Shown: positions 42,478 through 51,100 of the stretch, piece by piece
Numbering within the stretch: position 1 is the first letter of the stretch
Layout: the number at the start of each line of letters is the position of its first letter
From: Selenomonas timonae
GTDB lineage: Bacteria; Bacillota; Negativicutes; Selenomonadales; Selenomonadaceae
Length of the DNA stretch: 64,000 nucleotides
Reading direction: 5' to 3'
Assembly (NCBI RefSeq): GCF_014250475.1
Contig: NZ_CP060204.1
Location: forward strand, 1-64,000
The notes under the pieces: model-generated
Database searches by the model: none
Seen by the model: the letters and a program-made list of their open reading frames with translations, nothing else
Told to the model about the DNA's origin: nothing
Translations under genes and position numbers: made by a program

Positions 42478-44142
42478 ATGAAAATTGCACTGATTTCAAT
42501 GGAGGTCGTCCCCGGCCGCCCCGATCTGAACGCCGCATCCATGCGCAGGAAAATAGCGGAGGCAAAGACGGCGGGCGCCGATCTTGCCCTCTTCCCCGCA
42601 CTCAGTCTCTCGGGGCTCTTCCTCGGAAATGTTTGGAAACAGCCCGCATTTCTACGCGACTGCACCGCCTACGCCGAGGAGATTGCCGCCACAGCAGACG
42701 GCATCACCGTCCTGTTCGGCAATGGGGCGGCAGATGACGGCTGCACGGGCGTGCGCCGCACACTCATGGAGGCGCGGGACGGCGTACTACGTGAGGTCGC
42801 ACACAGTCCGCTCCACGGGGCGGGCACGCATTTCTCCCCGCTCCTCTACGAGCTACCGAACGAGGACATCATCCTCGCCGCCGACGCGAGCCCCTTCCCT
42901 GTCTGCTTTGACGTGCGTGCACTCGCAGATACGGCGCGCGAAAAGCGGAAGCACATCTTCTATGTCAATGCGCTCGGACTTCAGGACAAGGGCAAGACCA
43001 TCTACACCTTCGCCGGCAGGGCGCAGGTATTCAGCGCAGACGGCATGCGCGTCCTTATGTCGCCCGCCTACACGGAAGGGATGACCGTCGTCGATACAGA
43101 GTCAATGCCCGCTCCGCTCACAGCGGCGAAGGAAGCCCCCATTGCACCGAAGTACCGCATGCTGCGCTACGCCGTGCAAAAATTCCTCGAGCGCATCCAT
43201 ATGGAGCGCGTTGTCATCGGCATCTCGGGCGGTATCGACTCCGCCGTTGCCGCCGCGCTCTACGTCGATGCCATCGGCGCAGACAAAGTGTTGCTCGTCA
43301 ACATGCCGAGTCAGTTCAACTCTGCAACAACGAAGGGGCTCGCGGCGCAGCTCGCCGAGAACCTCGGCTGCCGCCACATGATCGTGCCCATCGAGGAGAG
43401 CGTCGCACACACCGTGCAGCAGCTCACCGCAGTTCCCATCATGGGCACAGCGGCGCAGGCAGCCGAGCACCTCACGATCTCCTCCTTCGTGCGCGAGAAT
43501 ATGCAGGCGCGTGACCGCAGCGGGCGCGTCCTCTCCGCCGTCGCAGCTACGTGGGGCGCAGGATTCACCTGCAACGCAAACAAGGCGGAGTCCACCGTCG
43601 GCTATGCAACCCTCTATGGCGATCAGGCGGGCTTCCTCTCCGCGCTTGCCGACCTCTGGAAGCACGAAGTGTATGCACTCGCACGCTATCTGAACACGGA
43701 GATCTACAAGCGCGAGGTCGTGCCGCAGGGCATCATCGACATCGTACCGAGTGCCGAGCTCTCCGACGCACAGAACGTCGACGAGGGCAAGGGCGACCCC
43801 ATCCGCTATCCCTATCACGACTACCTCTTCCGCGCATTCGCCGAAGAGAACCGCATTCCCGAAGACATCCTGGCTCACTATGCGGACGGAGACCTCGAGG
43901 AGTATATCGGCTGCGCGGCGGGGCTCGTCGCGGATTATTTCCCGACGGCGGAGGAATTTATCGTCGACCTCGAACGCTGGTGGGGACTCTATACAGGCAT
44001 GGCGGTTGCAAAGCGCATCCAGTCGCCGCCGCTCCTCTCGACGAGCGGGCGCGCTTACGGCAGTGATCATCCCGAGTCCCAGATCGACGCGTATGAGACA
44101 ATCCGCTATCGTGCACTGAAAAAGCAGCTGCTCAAAAAATAA
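42478..44142 (+). CDS. nadE: NAD synthetase with degenerate N-terminal glutaminase domain
   Basis: A 554-residue protein with an N-terminal nitrilase-like domain (about 1-215) and a C-terminal NAD synthetase. The synthetase half is intact: PP-loop GISGGIDSAVAAALYVDAIG (SGGIDS at 250-255), AESTVGYATLYGD and the late DHPESQIDAYE. The glutaminase half has lost its triad: FPALSLSG has Ala41 where the catalytic Glu belongs, no KxxLPNYGVFDE-like Lys segment is present, and no CED-W nucleophile motif exists; a Cys in FPVCFDVRA does not align. So it probably uses free ammonia. The second ATG (42478) is preferred because of AAAGGA spacing. Confidence 0.93.
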   Translation: MKIALISMEVVPGRPDLNAASMRRKIAEAKTAGADLALFPALSLSGLFLGNVWKQPAFLRDCTAYAEEIAATADGITVLFGNGAADDGCTGVRRTLMEARDGVLREVAHSPLHGAGTHFSPLLYELPNEDIILAADASPFPVCFDVRALADTAREKRKHIFYVNALGLQDKGKTIYTFAGRAQVFSADGMRVLMSPAYTEGMTVVDTESMPAPLTAAKEAPIAPKYRMLRYAVQKFLERIHMERVVIGISGGIDSAVAAALYVDAIGADKVLLVNMPSQFNSATTKGLAAQLAENLGCRHMIVPIEESVAHTVQQLTAVPIMGTAAQAAEHLTISSFVRENMQARDRSGRVLSAVAATWGAGFTCNANKAESTVGYATLYGDQAGFLSALADLWKHEVYALARYLNTEIYKREVVPQGIIDIVPSAELSDAQNVDEGKGDPIRYPYHDYLFRAFAEENRIPEDILAHYADGDLEEYIGCAAGLVADYFPTAEEFIVDLERWWGLYTGMAVAKRIQSPPLLSTSGRAYGSDHPESQIDAYETIRYRALKKQLLKK

Positions 44143-44152
44143 AAATTCATAG

Positions 44153-44195
44153 GAGCTGTGTGCGAAACTTTCCGCTTCGTACACAGCTCTTTTTT
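44153..44195 (+). terminator. Terminator after nadE
   Basis: GAGCTGTGTGCGAA (44153-44166) pairs with TTCGTACACAGCTC (44176-44189, one G-U), then six Ts. Confidence 0.9.
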
Positions 44196-44219
44196 GTTCG
44201 ATCCTCAATTTTTCATCAT

Positions 44220-44262
44220 TGAGAAATTTTCTCATTTACAAGACGGAATTTTTGTGTTATTC
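44220..44262 (+). promoter_or_regulatory. Promoter with palindromic operator before the metal-transport operon
   Basis: The perfect 15-base palindrome TGAGAAATTTTCTCA (44220-44234) abuts a -35-like TTTACA (44235-44240); TTATTC (44257-44262) is a -10 at 16 bases. The placement suits a metal-dependent repressor (MntR, Zur or Fur type); which one cannot be told from sequence. Confidence 0.55.
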
Positions 44263-44290
44263 TCAATACAAATGAAAGGACGGTGTCTCT

Positions 44291-45244
44291 ATGAACATCC
44301 GAAAAAATTATCCACGAACGCTGCTGCTCACCCTTGTACTCGCCATCACGGCACTCCTTGCCGTTGGCTGCGGCGGAGGCAGCGGCGGCAACGGCAAGGC
44401 TGCCGATACGAAGAAGACCGTCACGGTCACAACCTCGTTCCTGCAGGATATGACGAAGCAGCTCGCGGGCGACTACGTGAACATCGAGCTGATTATCCCT
44501 GCGGGCGAGGATCCGCATCTCTACGTTGCGCAGCCCGCCGACCTCGAGAAGATCAAGAAAGCGGATCTCCTCCTCTATCACGGTCTGCACTTCGAGGGCA
44601 AGATGGCAGAGGTGCTGGAGAAGAAGGGCGCCGCCGTGACAAAGAATTTCGCGGATGCGAACATCAACTACATGGAGGAGGACGGCAAGCGCATTGTCGA
44701 CCCGCATTTCTGGTTTGATGTCGCCCTCTACAAGCAGGCAACCGAGGAGGCTGCTGCTCAGCTCATCAAACTCCTGCCCGAGCACGAGAAGGAGATTCAG
44801 GAGAATCTGAAGAAATATCTCGCAGACCTCGACGCTCTGGACAAGGAAATCACGGAGAAAATCGCCCAGATTCCCGAGAATCAGCGCAATCTCGTGACGC
44901 CGCACGATGCGTTCAACTATTTCTCGCATCGCTACCACGTCAATGTCATTGCGCCACAGGGTGTCAGCACGGACTCCGAGGTCGCAAATGCCGACATCGA
45001 GAAGACGGCGAACTACATTGTCGATCACAAGGTCAAGGCGGTGTTTGCCGAAAGCACGACGAATCCCGAGCGTATGAAGAAGCTGCAGGAGGTCTGCAAG
45101 ACAAAGGGCTTTGATGTGGAGATTGTCGGCGGCGAGGGCAATGAACTCTTCTCCGACTCACTCGCACCAGAGGGACAGAAAGGCGATACGTATATCACAA
45201 TGTACCGCAGCAATATCGATCTGATTGTTTCACATTTGAAGTAG
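44291..45244 (+). CDS. Metal ABC transporter substrate-binding lipoprotein (ZnuA/TroA/MntA cluster A-I)
   Basis: A 317-residue cluster A-I binding protein. A signal peptide ends in a lipobox LLAVGC (Cys near 29) followed by GGGSGGN. Metal ligands are seen at GEDPHLYV (His), VDPHFWFD (His), VTPHDAFNYF (His) and the late acidic region near VFAESTTNPE. The His-rich loop of typical zinc-binding ZnuA proteins is absent, which leans toward manganese or iron. It is first in the operon, followed by a hairpin repeat, ATPase and two permeases. Confidence 0.88.
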   Translation: MNIRKNYPRTLLLTLVLAITALLAVGCGGGSGGNGKAADTKKTVTVTTSFLQDMTKQLAGDYVNIELIIPAGEDPHLYVAQPADLEKIKKADLLLYHGLHFEGKMAEVLEKKGAAVTKNFADANINYMEEDGKRIVDPHFWFDVALYKQATEEAAAQLIKLLPEHEKEIQENLKKYLADLDALDKEITEKIAQIPENQRNLVTPHDAFNYFSHRYHVNVIAPQGVSTDSEVANADIEKTANYIVDHKVKAVFAESTTNPERMKKLQEVCKTKGFDVEIVGGEGNELFSDSLAPEGQKGDTYITMYRSNIDLIVSHLK

Positions 45245-45320
45245 GCTCGCCTTAGGTGAAAAGCTTCCCCCGTCGAAACGGGGGAAGTGGCGAGCGCAGC
45301 GAGCCGAAAGGGGCGCCTTG
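45244..45320 (+). repeat. Palindromic intergenic element between binding-protein and ATPase genes
   Basis: CTTCCCCCGT (45264-45273) and ACGGGGGAAG (45278-45287) form a perfect ten-pair stem with a CGAA loop. GGCTCGC (45244-45250) can pair with GCGAGCC (45299-45305), and the overlapping GCTCGCC can pair instead with GGCGAGC (45289-45295). A GGGGAAG-TGGCGAGCG-CAGC-type segment resembles hairpin repeats dispersed in Firmicutes genomes (from memory). It may dampen read-through so that more binding protein than transporter is made. Confidence 0.65.
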
Positions 45321-45377
45321 AACGATCAGCAGCAACATTTACATAAAGGGAAGATACTATGAGCGAGGTGATACTCA

Positions 45378-46097
45378 ATGCAACAAAACAGCGTCATACA
45401 CGTCGAGGATTTGACAATGGCATACCGCGAGACACCCGTGCTCTGGGACATCGACCTCGATGTTCCGGCGTATGTGCGCTGCGCGGTTGTGGGGCCGAAC
45501 GGCGCTGGAAAGTCCACCCTCCTCAAGGGCATCCTCGGCCTCTTAAAGCCCGTCTCCGGCGCCGTGCGCCTCTGGGGGAAGCCCCTCGCTGCCGTACACA
45601 AGCAGATTGCCTACGTGCCGCAGCGCGGGTCTGTCCACTGGGACTTCCCGACTACGGTCTTCGATGTCGTGCTTATGGGACGCTATGCGCATCTCGGGCT
45701 GATTAAGCGCCCCGGCAAGGAGGATCGCGCGCTGGCGATGGATGCACTCGACAAGATGAAGATGGCGGACTTCGCTGACCGTCAGATCTCGGAGCTCTCA
45801 GGGGGACAGAAGCAGCGTGTCTTCATCGCGCGGGCACTCGCGCAGGACGCGCAGCTCTACATCATGGACGAGCCGCTTGCGGGCGTCGATGAGACGACGG
45901 AGCGGATCATCATGGACAAATTCATGGATCTGCAGCGCGAGAAGCGCACAGTCATCGCCGTCCATCACGATCTCAGCACGCTCGATGCGTATTTTGACTA
46001 CCTCGTCGTACTGAACCGCACGGTGAAGGCGTCGGACTACCTCGCCAATCTGGACAAGGAGGCGGCGCTTGCGCTCGCCTATCGGCTGAAGGAGTGA
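45378..46097 (+). CDS. Metal ABC transporter ATPase (ZnuC/MntB-like)
   Basis: A 239-residue ABC ATPase: Walker A GPNGAGKSTLLKG (about 38-50), Q-loop AYVPQRGSVHWDFP (typical of the manganese/zinc branch), signature LSGGQKQR, Walker B YIMDEPLAGVDE and the switch HHDL. It energises uptake with the two permeases downstream. It starts ATG after GAGGTGAT. The gene overlaps the permease region closely, so they are co-translated. Confidence 0.94.
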   Translation: MQQNSVIHVEDLTMAYRETPVLWDIDLDVPAYVRCAVVGPNGAGKSTLLKGILGLLKPVSGAVRLWGKPLAAVHKQIAYVPQRGSVHWDFPTTVFDVVLMGRYAHLGLIKRPGKEDRALAMDALDKMKMADFADRQISELSGGQKQRVFIARALAQDAQLYIMDEPLAGVDETTERIIMDKFMDLQREKRTVIAVHHDLSTLDAYFDYLVVLNRTVKASDYLANLDKEAALALAYRLKE

Positions 46098-46102
46098 CGG
46101 CG

Positions 46103-46978
46103 ATGGACATCCTGATGAACTACACCTTCCAGATCGTCGCGCTCGGCAGCGTCATCCTCGCCGTCACGGCGGGTCCCGTCGGCGCGTTCAGCGTCTACAA
46201 GGGGCAGAGCCTCATCGGCGACGCCATCGGACACTCGACCTTCCCCGGCATCATCCTCGCCTATATGGCATTCGCCACACGCAGCCCCGTCGTGCTCCTC
46301 ATGGGCGCAATCGCAGCGGGTGCGGCAAGCTACGCCCTCATCCAGCTCGCGCACAGGGACAAGAGGCTCGGACTCGACGCAAATCTTGCAATCTTTCTCT
46401 CGGGCTTCTTTGGTCTTGGCATGGCGCTCAAGAGCTTCATCCAGGGCAACCCCGACTATGCGGGGGCATCACAGGCGGGTCTTGGCACCTACATCTTTGG
46501 ACAGGCAGCGTATATGCTCGAGGTCGACGTCCTCCTCATCTCTGCCGTCTCTGCCGTCTGCCTCACGCTCCTCCTGCTCTTTTACAAGGAGCTGAAACTC
46601 TTCGTCTTTGACGCAGAGTACGCAGAGGTCGTCGGGCTGCCCTGCCGTCTGCTGCACATCCTGCTGCTCGTCATGACGATTGCCGTCATCGGTATCGGGA
46701 TTAAAGCCGTGGGAGCAATCCTTATCAGCTCCTTCCTCATCATCCCGTGCGTCGCAGCAAATCAGTGGTCGAACAACTTTGCGCGCGTCCTCGTTCTGAG
46801 CAGCCTCATCGGTGCGGTCTCTGCGCTCGTCGGCACCTACATCAGCACGCTTGAGCAGGGCATGTCGACGGGGCCGTCCATCATCCTCGTCGCCTCCCTC
46901 ATCGCTTTTTTCTCGATACTCTTCGGGACAAAGGGGATTCTCGGCAGGGTTTTGAAACGGAGGGCACGCAATGGATGA
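46103..46978 (+). CDS. Metal ABC transporter permease 1 (ABC-3 family)
   Basis: A 291-residue membrane protein with eight to nine helices: VYKGQSLIGDAIGHSTFPGI (the conserved D-A-HS/T-x-PG region of ABC-3 permeases) and LPCRLLHILLLVMTIAVIG. It forms the channel with the second permease. The ATG at 46103 is used because AAGGAG lies eight bases upstream; a GTG at 46094 overlaps that site. It ends eight bases inside the next gene. Confidence 0.92.
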   Translation: MDILMNYTFQIVALGSVILAVTAGPVGAFSVYKGQSLIGDAIGHSTFPGIILAYMAFATRSPVVLLMGAIAAGAASYALIQLAHRDKRLGLDANLAIFLSGFFGLGMALKSFIQGNPDYAGASQAGLGTYIFGQAAYMLEVDVLLISAVSAVCLTLLLLFYKELKLFVFDAEYAEVVGLPCRLLHILLLVMTIAVIGIGIKAVGAILISSFLIIPCVAANQWSNNFARVLVLSSLIGAVSALVGTYISTLEQGMSTGPSIILVASLIAFFSILFGTKGILGRVLKRRARNG

Positions 46979-48071
46979 CGCACTCCTCGTACTGCTCCTG
47001 ACGGCTGCTGCATGCGCACCGCTCGGTGTCTTCCTGATCCTGCGCCGCCTCTCCATGATGGCGGACGCCATCAGTCACACGGTGCTGCTCGGCATCGTGC
47101 TCGCCTTCTTCCTCACGCATGACCTTGGCTCGCCGTGGCTGCTCTTCGGTGCGGCACTCATGGGCGTTATCACCGTCTCGCTCGTCGAGCTCCTCGGCAA
47201 GACGAACCTCGTCAAATATGACGATGCCATCGGCGTCATCTTCCCGCTGCTCTTCGCGCTTGCCGTCATCCTCATCAGCAAATATGCGGGCAACGCCCAT
47301 CTCGACACGGACATGGTGCTCATGGGCGAGGTCATCTATGCGGGACTGAACACAGTGGAGATCGGCGGCGTGGAGGTCGCCGCCTCTTCGATTAAGATGG
47401 GCGGACTGCTCCTCGTCATCGCCGCATTTATCGCGGTGTTTTACAAGGAGCTGAAGGTCTCCACCTTTGACGGCGAGTATGCGCAGATCATCGGCATACC
47501 GACGGGCATCCTCTTCTACGCCTTCATGTCGCTCACCTCGCTCACGACGGTTGCGGCATTCGACGCAGTCGGTGCGATTCTCGTCATCTCGTTCTTTATC
47601 GCCCCCGGGGCGACTGCACTGCTCTTTACGAAGCATCTGTCTCACACGCTGCTCCTTGCCCTCCTCATCGCAGTTGTGAACGCTGTCATCGGCTACGCGT
47701 TCGCCGTGCATATGAACGCCTCGATCGCGGGGCTGTGCGCCGTCATGAATATGCTCGTCTATCTCGGCGCGCTCCTCACAGGGCCGAAGGGCGCAGTCAC
47801 CTCCTACATCCGCCGCCTACAGAGCGTGCGGCAGATGCAGCGCGACCTCTTCCTCCTGCATATCGGCAGACATACCGCCGAGTGCAAGGAGAGCGCAGAG
47901 AATGACGCAGGCGAGATCGGCAACCATCTGAAATGGAATGAGAACAAGGTGCGCCGCGTCAGCCGCGAGCTGATCGACCGCCATCTGCTCGCACGCGAGG
48001 GCAGTTATTACCTGCTCACGGAGGCGGGCGCGGCGGCATACACAGCGCTCTGCAAGAGGTACTATATCTGA
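46971..48071 (+). CDS. Metal ABC transporter permease 2 with C-terminal winged-helix domain
   Basis: 366 residues: an ABC-3 permease (about 1-280; RRLSMMADAISHTVLLGIVL, VAAFDAVGAILVISFFIAPG) plus an 86-residue soluble tail (281-366). The tail reads as a winged helix: RDLFLLHIGRH, HLKWNENKVRRVSRELIDR as the recognition region, then HLLAREGSYYLLTEAG as the wing, like the DtxR/MntR-type tails on YtgC permeases of Bacillus and Chlamydia. In Chlamydia the tail is released as a repressor. Here it may sense metal or regulate; this is inferred. Two non-identical permeases plus this tail favour a manganese/iron role. A shared terminator follows. Confidence 0.9.
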   Translation: MDDALLVLLLTAAACAPLGVFLILRRLSMMADAISHTVLLGIVLAFFLTHDLGSPWLLFGAALMGVITVSLVELLGKTNLVKYDDAIGVIFPLLFALAVILISKYAGNAHLDTDMVLMGEVIYAGLNTVEIGGVEVAASSIKMGGLLLVIAAFIAVFYKELKVSTFDGEYAQIIGIPTGILFYAFMSLTSLTTVAAFDAVGAILVISFFIAPGATALLFTKHLSHTLLLALLIAVVNAVIGYAFAVHMNASIAGLCAVMNMLVYLGALLTGPKGAVTSYIRRLQSVRQMQRDLFLLHIGRHTAECKESAENDAGEIGNHLKWNENKVRRVSRELIDRHLLAREGSYYLLTEAGAAAYTALCKRYYI

Positions 48072-48079
48072 AATACGCG

Positions 48080-48122
48080 AAAAGACCGTTGGTCAGGCTG
48101 TCTGCCTATCCAACGGTCTTTT
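48080..48122. terminator. Bidirectional terminator between metal permease and purL
   Basis: AAAAGACCGTTGG (48080-48092) pairs with CCAACGGTCTTTT (48110-48122), with an inner AGGC/GCCT stem; A and T runs serve both convergent genes. Confidence 0.92.
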
Positions 48123-48131
48123 CCTGTAGAG

Positions 48132-51100
48132 TTATCGCATAAAGTAGGAGACGCCTGACTCGAAGATCATCTGGTTCATCTCGCCAGGCACGTTCTTGCC
48201 GATGTTCTCGCCGATGCGCTCTGCGTGCGCCATGCGCCCGTAGATGCGCCCGTCGGGGCTCGTGATGCCCTCGATGGCGTTCACAGAGCCGTTCGGATTG
48301 TACGGCTGGTCGAGCGTCGGCTCACCCTTCTCATTCACGTACTGGGTCGCAATCTGCCCGCGTATGCGCATATTCGCAACCGTCTTCGCGTCGGCGTAGA
48401 ACCGCCCCTCGCCGTGCGACACGGCAATCGTATGCGTATCCCCGACGTTCACGCCCGAGAGCCACGGCGAGAGATTCGACGCAACGCGCACGCGCACGGT
48501 CTGCGAGACGTGACGTCCGATGTTGTTGTACGTTAGCGTCGGCGAGCTGTCGTCCAGATCGGTAATCTTGCCATACGGCAGCAGCCCGAGCTTCAGCAGC
48601 GCTTGGAAGCCGTTGCAGATGCCGAGGATGAGGCCGTCCTGATCGCCCAGGAGACGCTGCACCGCCTCGGCAAGCGCGGGTGCGCGGAACATCGCCGCAA
48701 TGAATTTCCCCGTGCCGTCCGGCTCGTCCCCGCCGCTGAATCCACCCGGCAGCATGAGAATCTGTGACTTTTGAAGCGTTGCTGCCAGCGCCGTGACAGT
48801 CTCCTCCACCGCTCGGGGCGTCAGATTGCGCACAACGAAGATCTCCGGAATTGCCCCCACGCGCTCCCATGCGCGCGCGGAATCGTACTCGCAGTTCGTC
48901 CCTGGGAAGACGGGAATGCACACGCGCGGCCGCGCGATCTTCACGGAGCTGCCAACGATCTTCCCCTTCGTATAGGGCGCATACGTCGGACGGTCGATCT
49001 GCCGCACGATCTGCGGCACGGTCGTCGGGAAGATCTTCTCAAGAGGTTCCGTAAACGCATCCTTGACATCGGAGAGCACGATCGTGTCAAGATCCGTGAT
49101 GATGCTCGGCACATCGCGCGTCTTGCCGATCTCAACGGCACCCGTGCCCGCGAGGTTCGCCGCAATGTCAAACGAGGGCGAGACCTCGAGCAGGATTGTC
49201 CCATAGAGCGGTTTGAAGAGATCGTCCTGTGGGATAAAGGACGTGAATTTGAAGCCCAAATTGTTGCCGAGACACATCTTCGAGATTGCTGCCGCAATGC
49301 CGCCGCGCCCGACGCTCATCGCAGAGAAGACTTTCTTCTCCGCCACAAGCTGATGGATCTTTGCAAAGTTCGTATTCAGCCGTGAGAATACTGGCAGATC
49401 CTGCGCATCATGCGGAACGGGAACCATGACAACGGTATTGCCCGGATACTTGAATTCCGGTGAGAGTGCCTCGTTCGCAGGCATGGTCGCTACAGCAAAG
49501 GCAACGAGTGTCGGCGGCACGTTCAGATTCTCGAACGTCCCCGACATGGAGTCCTTGCCGCCAATCGCGGGAATCCCCATTTCGTGCTGCGCGCGCAGTG
49601 CACCGAGGAGCGCGGCAAACGGCTTGCCCCACTTTTTCGGATCCGTGCCGAGCCGCTCGAAATACTCCTGCAAGGTCAGGCGCACGCGGTCTGCCCTGCC
49701 GCCCGTGGCAACAATCTTCGCCACCGCCTCGACAATAGCGTAGACCGCCCCATGGAACGGACTCCACGTGGAGAGGTCAGGATCGAAGCCAAACGCCATT
49801 GCAGACGCAGTATTCGTTGTCCCGTGGCGCACGGGGAGCTTTGCGACCATCGCCTCCGATGGCGTCAGCTGGAATTTCCCACCGAACGGCATGAGAACCG
49901 ATGCAGCGCCAACGGTCGCATCGAACCGCTCCCCTAGCCCTTTCTGACTGCACACGTTGAGATCACGCAGATTCGCGAGCCACATATCCTCGAGCCCACG
50001 TCCGACCTGTTTTACCTGTGGAGGCACCTGCTGGAGATAGGGCGCCTTCTCATTCGGCGGATCGACCACGATGCGGACGTGCTGCCTCACGCCGTTTGTC
50101 GCGAGGAAACTACGTGCGATTCGTACGATCTCCTTGTCGCGCCACTTCATGACGAGGAGCGGCTCTGCGGTCACGACGGCGACCTCCGTTGCCTCGAGAT
50201 TTTCCGCATCCGCATGACGCAGAAATGCGGAGACATCCTCGGGCGCAAGCACGACCGCCATGCGCTCCTGCGACTCGGAGATTGCAAGCTCCGTGCCGTC
50301 GAGCCCCTCGTATTTCTTCGGGACGGCATCGAGATTGATCGTCAGGCCGTCCGCAAGCTCTCCAATCGCAACGGCAACACCACCCGCACCAAAGTCATTG
50401 CAGCGCTTGATCATGCGGCTGACTTCGGAGCTGCGGAAGAGTCGCTGAATCTTGCGCTCCGTCGGCGGGTTGCCCTTCTGCACCTCGGCACCCGAAGTCG
50501 TAAGCGACGACTCCGTATGCTGCTTGGAGGAGCCAGTCGCACCGCCAATGCCATCACGCCCCGTGCGTCCGCCGAGAAGGACGATGATATCTCCCGGCAC
50601 AGGGCACTCGCGCACGACCTGAGCCGCGGGAGCCGCGCCGATGACCGCGCCAATCTCCATGCGCTTTGCGAGGTAGCCCTTATGATAGATCTCGCGTACC
50701 TGCCCCGTCGCAAGCCCGATCTGGTTGCCGTAAGAGCTGTAACCCTCCGCCGCACCGAGCGTGATCTTCTTCTGGGGGAGCTTGCCCGCCAGCGTATCCT
50801 CGATCGGTGCACGCGGGTCATAGGCGCCCGTCACGCGCATCGCCTGATAGACGTAGGAGCGGCCGGAGAGCGGGTCGCGGATCGCGCCGCCGAGACAGGT
50901 TGCAGCCCCGCCGAATGGCTCAATCTCCGTTGGATGGTTATGTGTCTCGTTCTTGAACATGAGGAGCCATTCCTCATCTTTCCCGTTCACATCGACCGTA
51001 ACGCGGATGCTGCATGCGTTGATCTCCTCGGATTCATCGAGATCGTCAAGCTTCCCCTCCGCACGCAGCGCCTTCATGCCGATGACAGCGATGTCCATCA

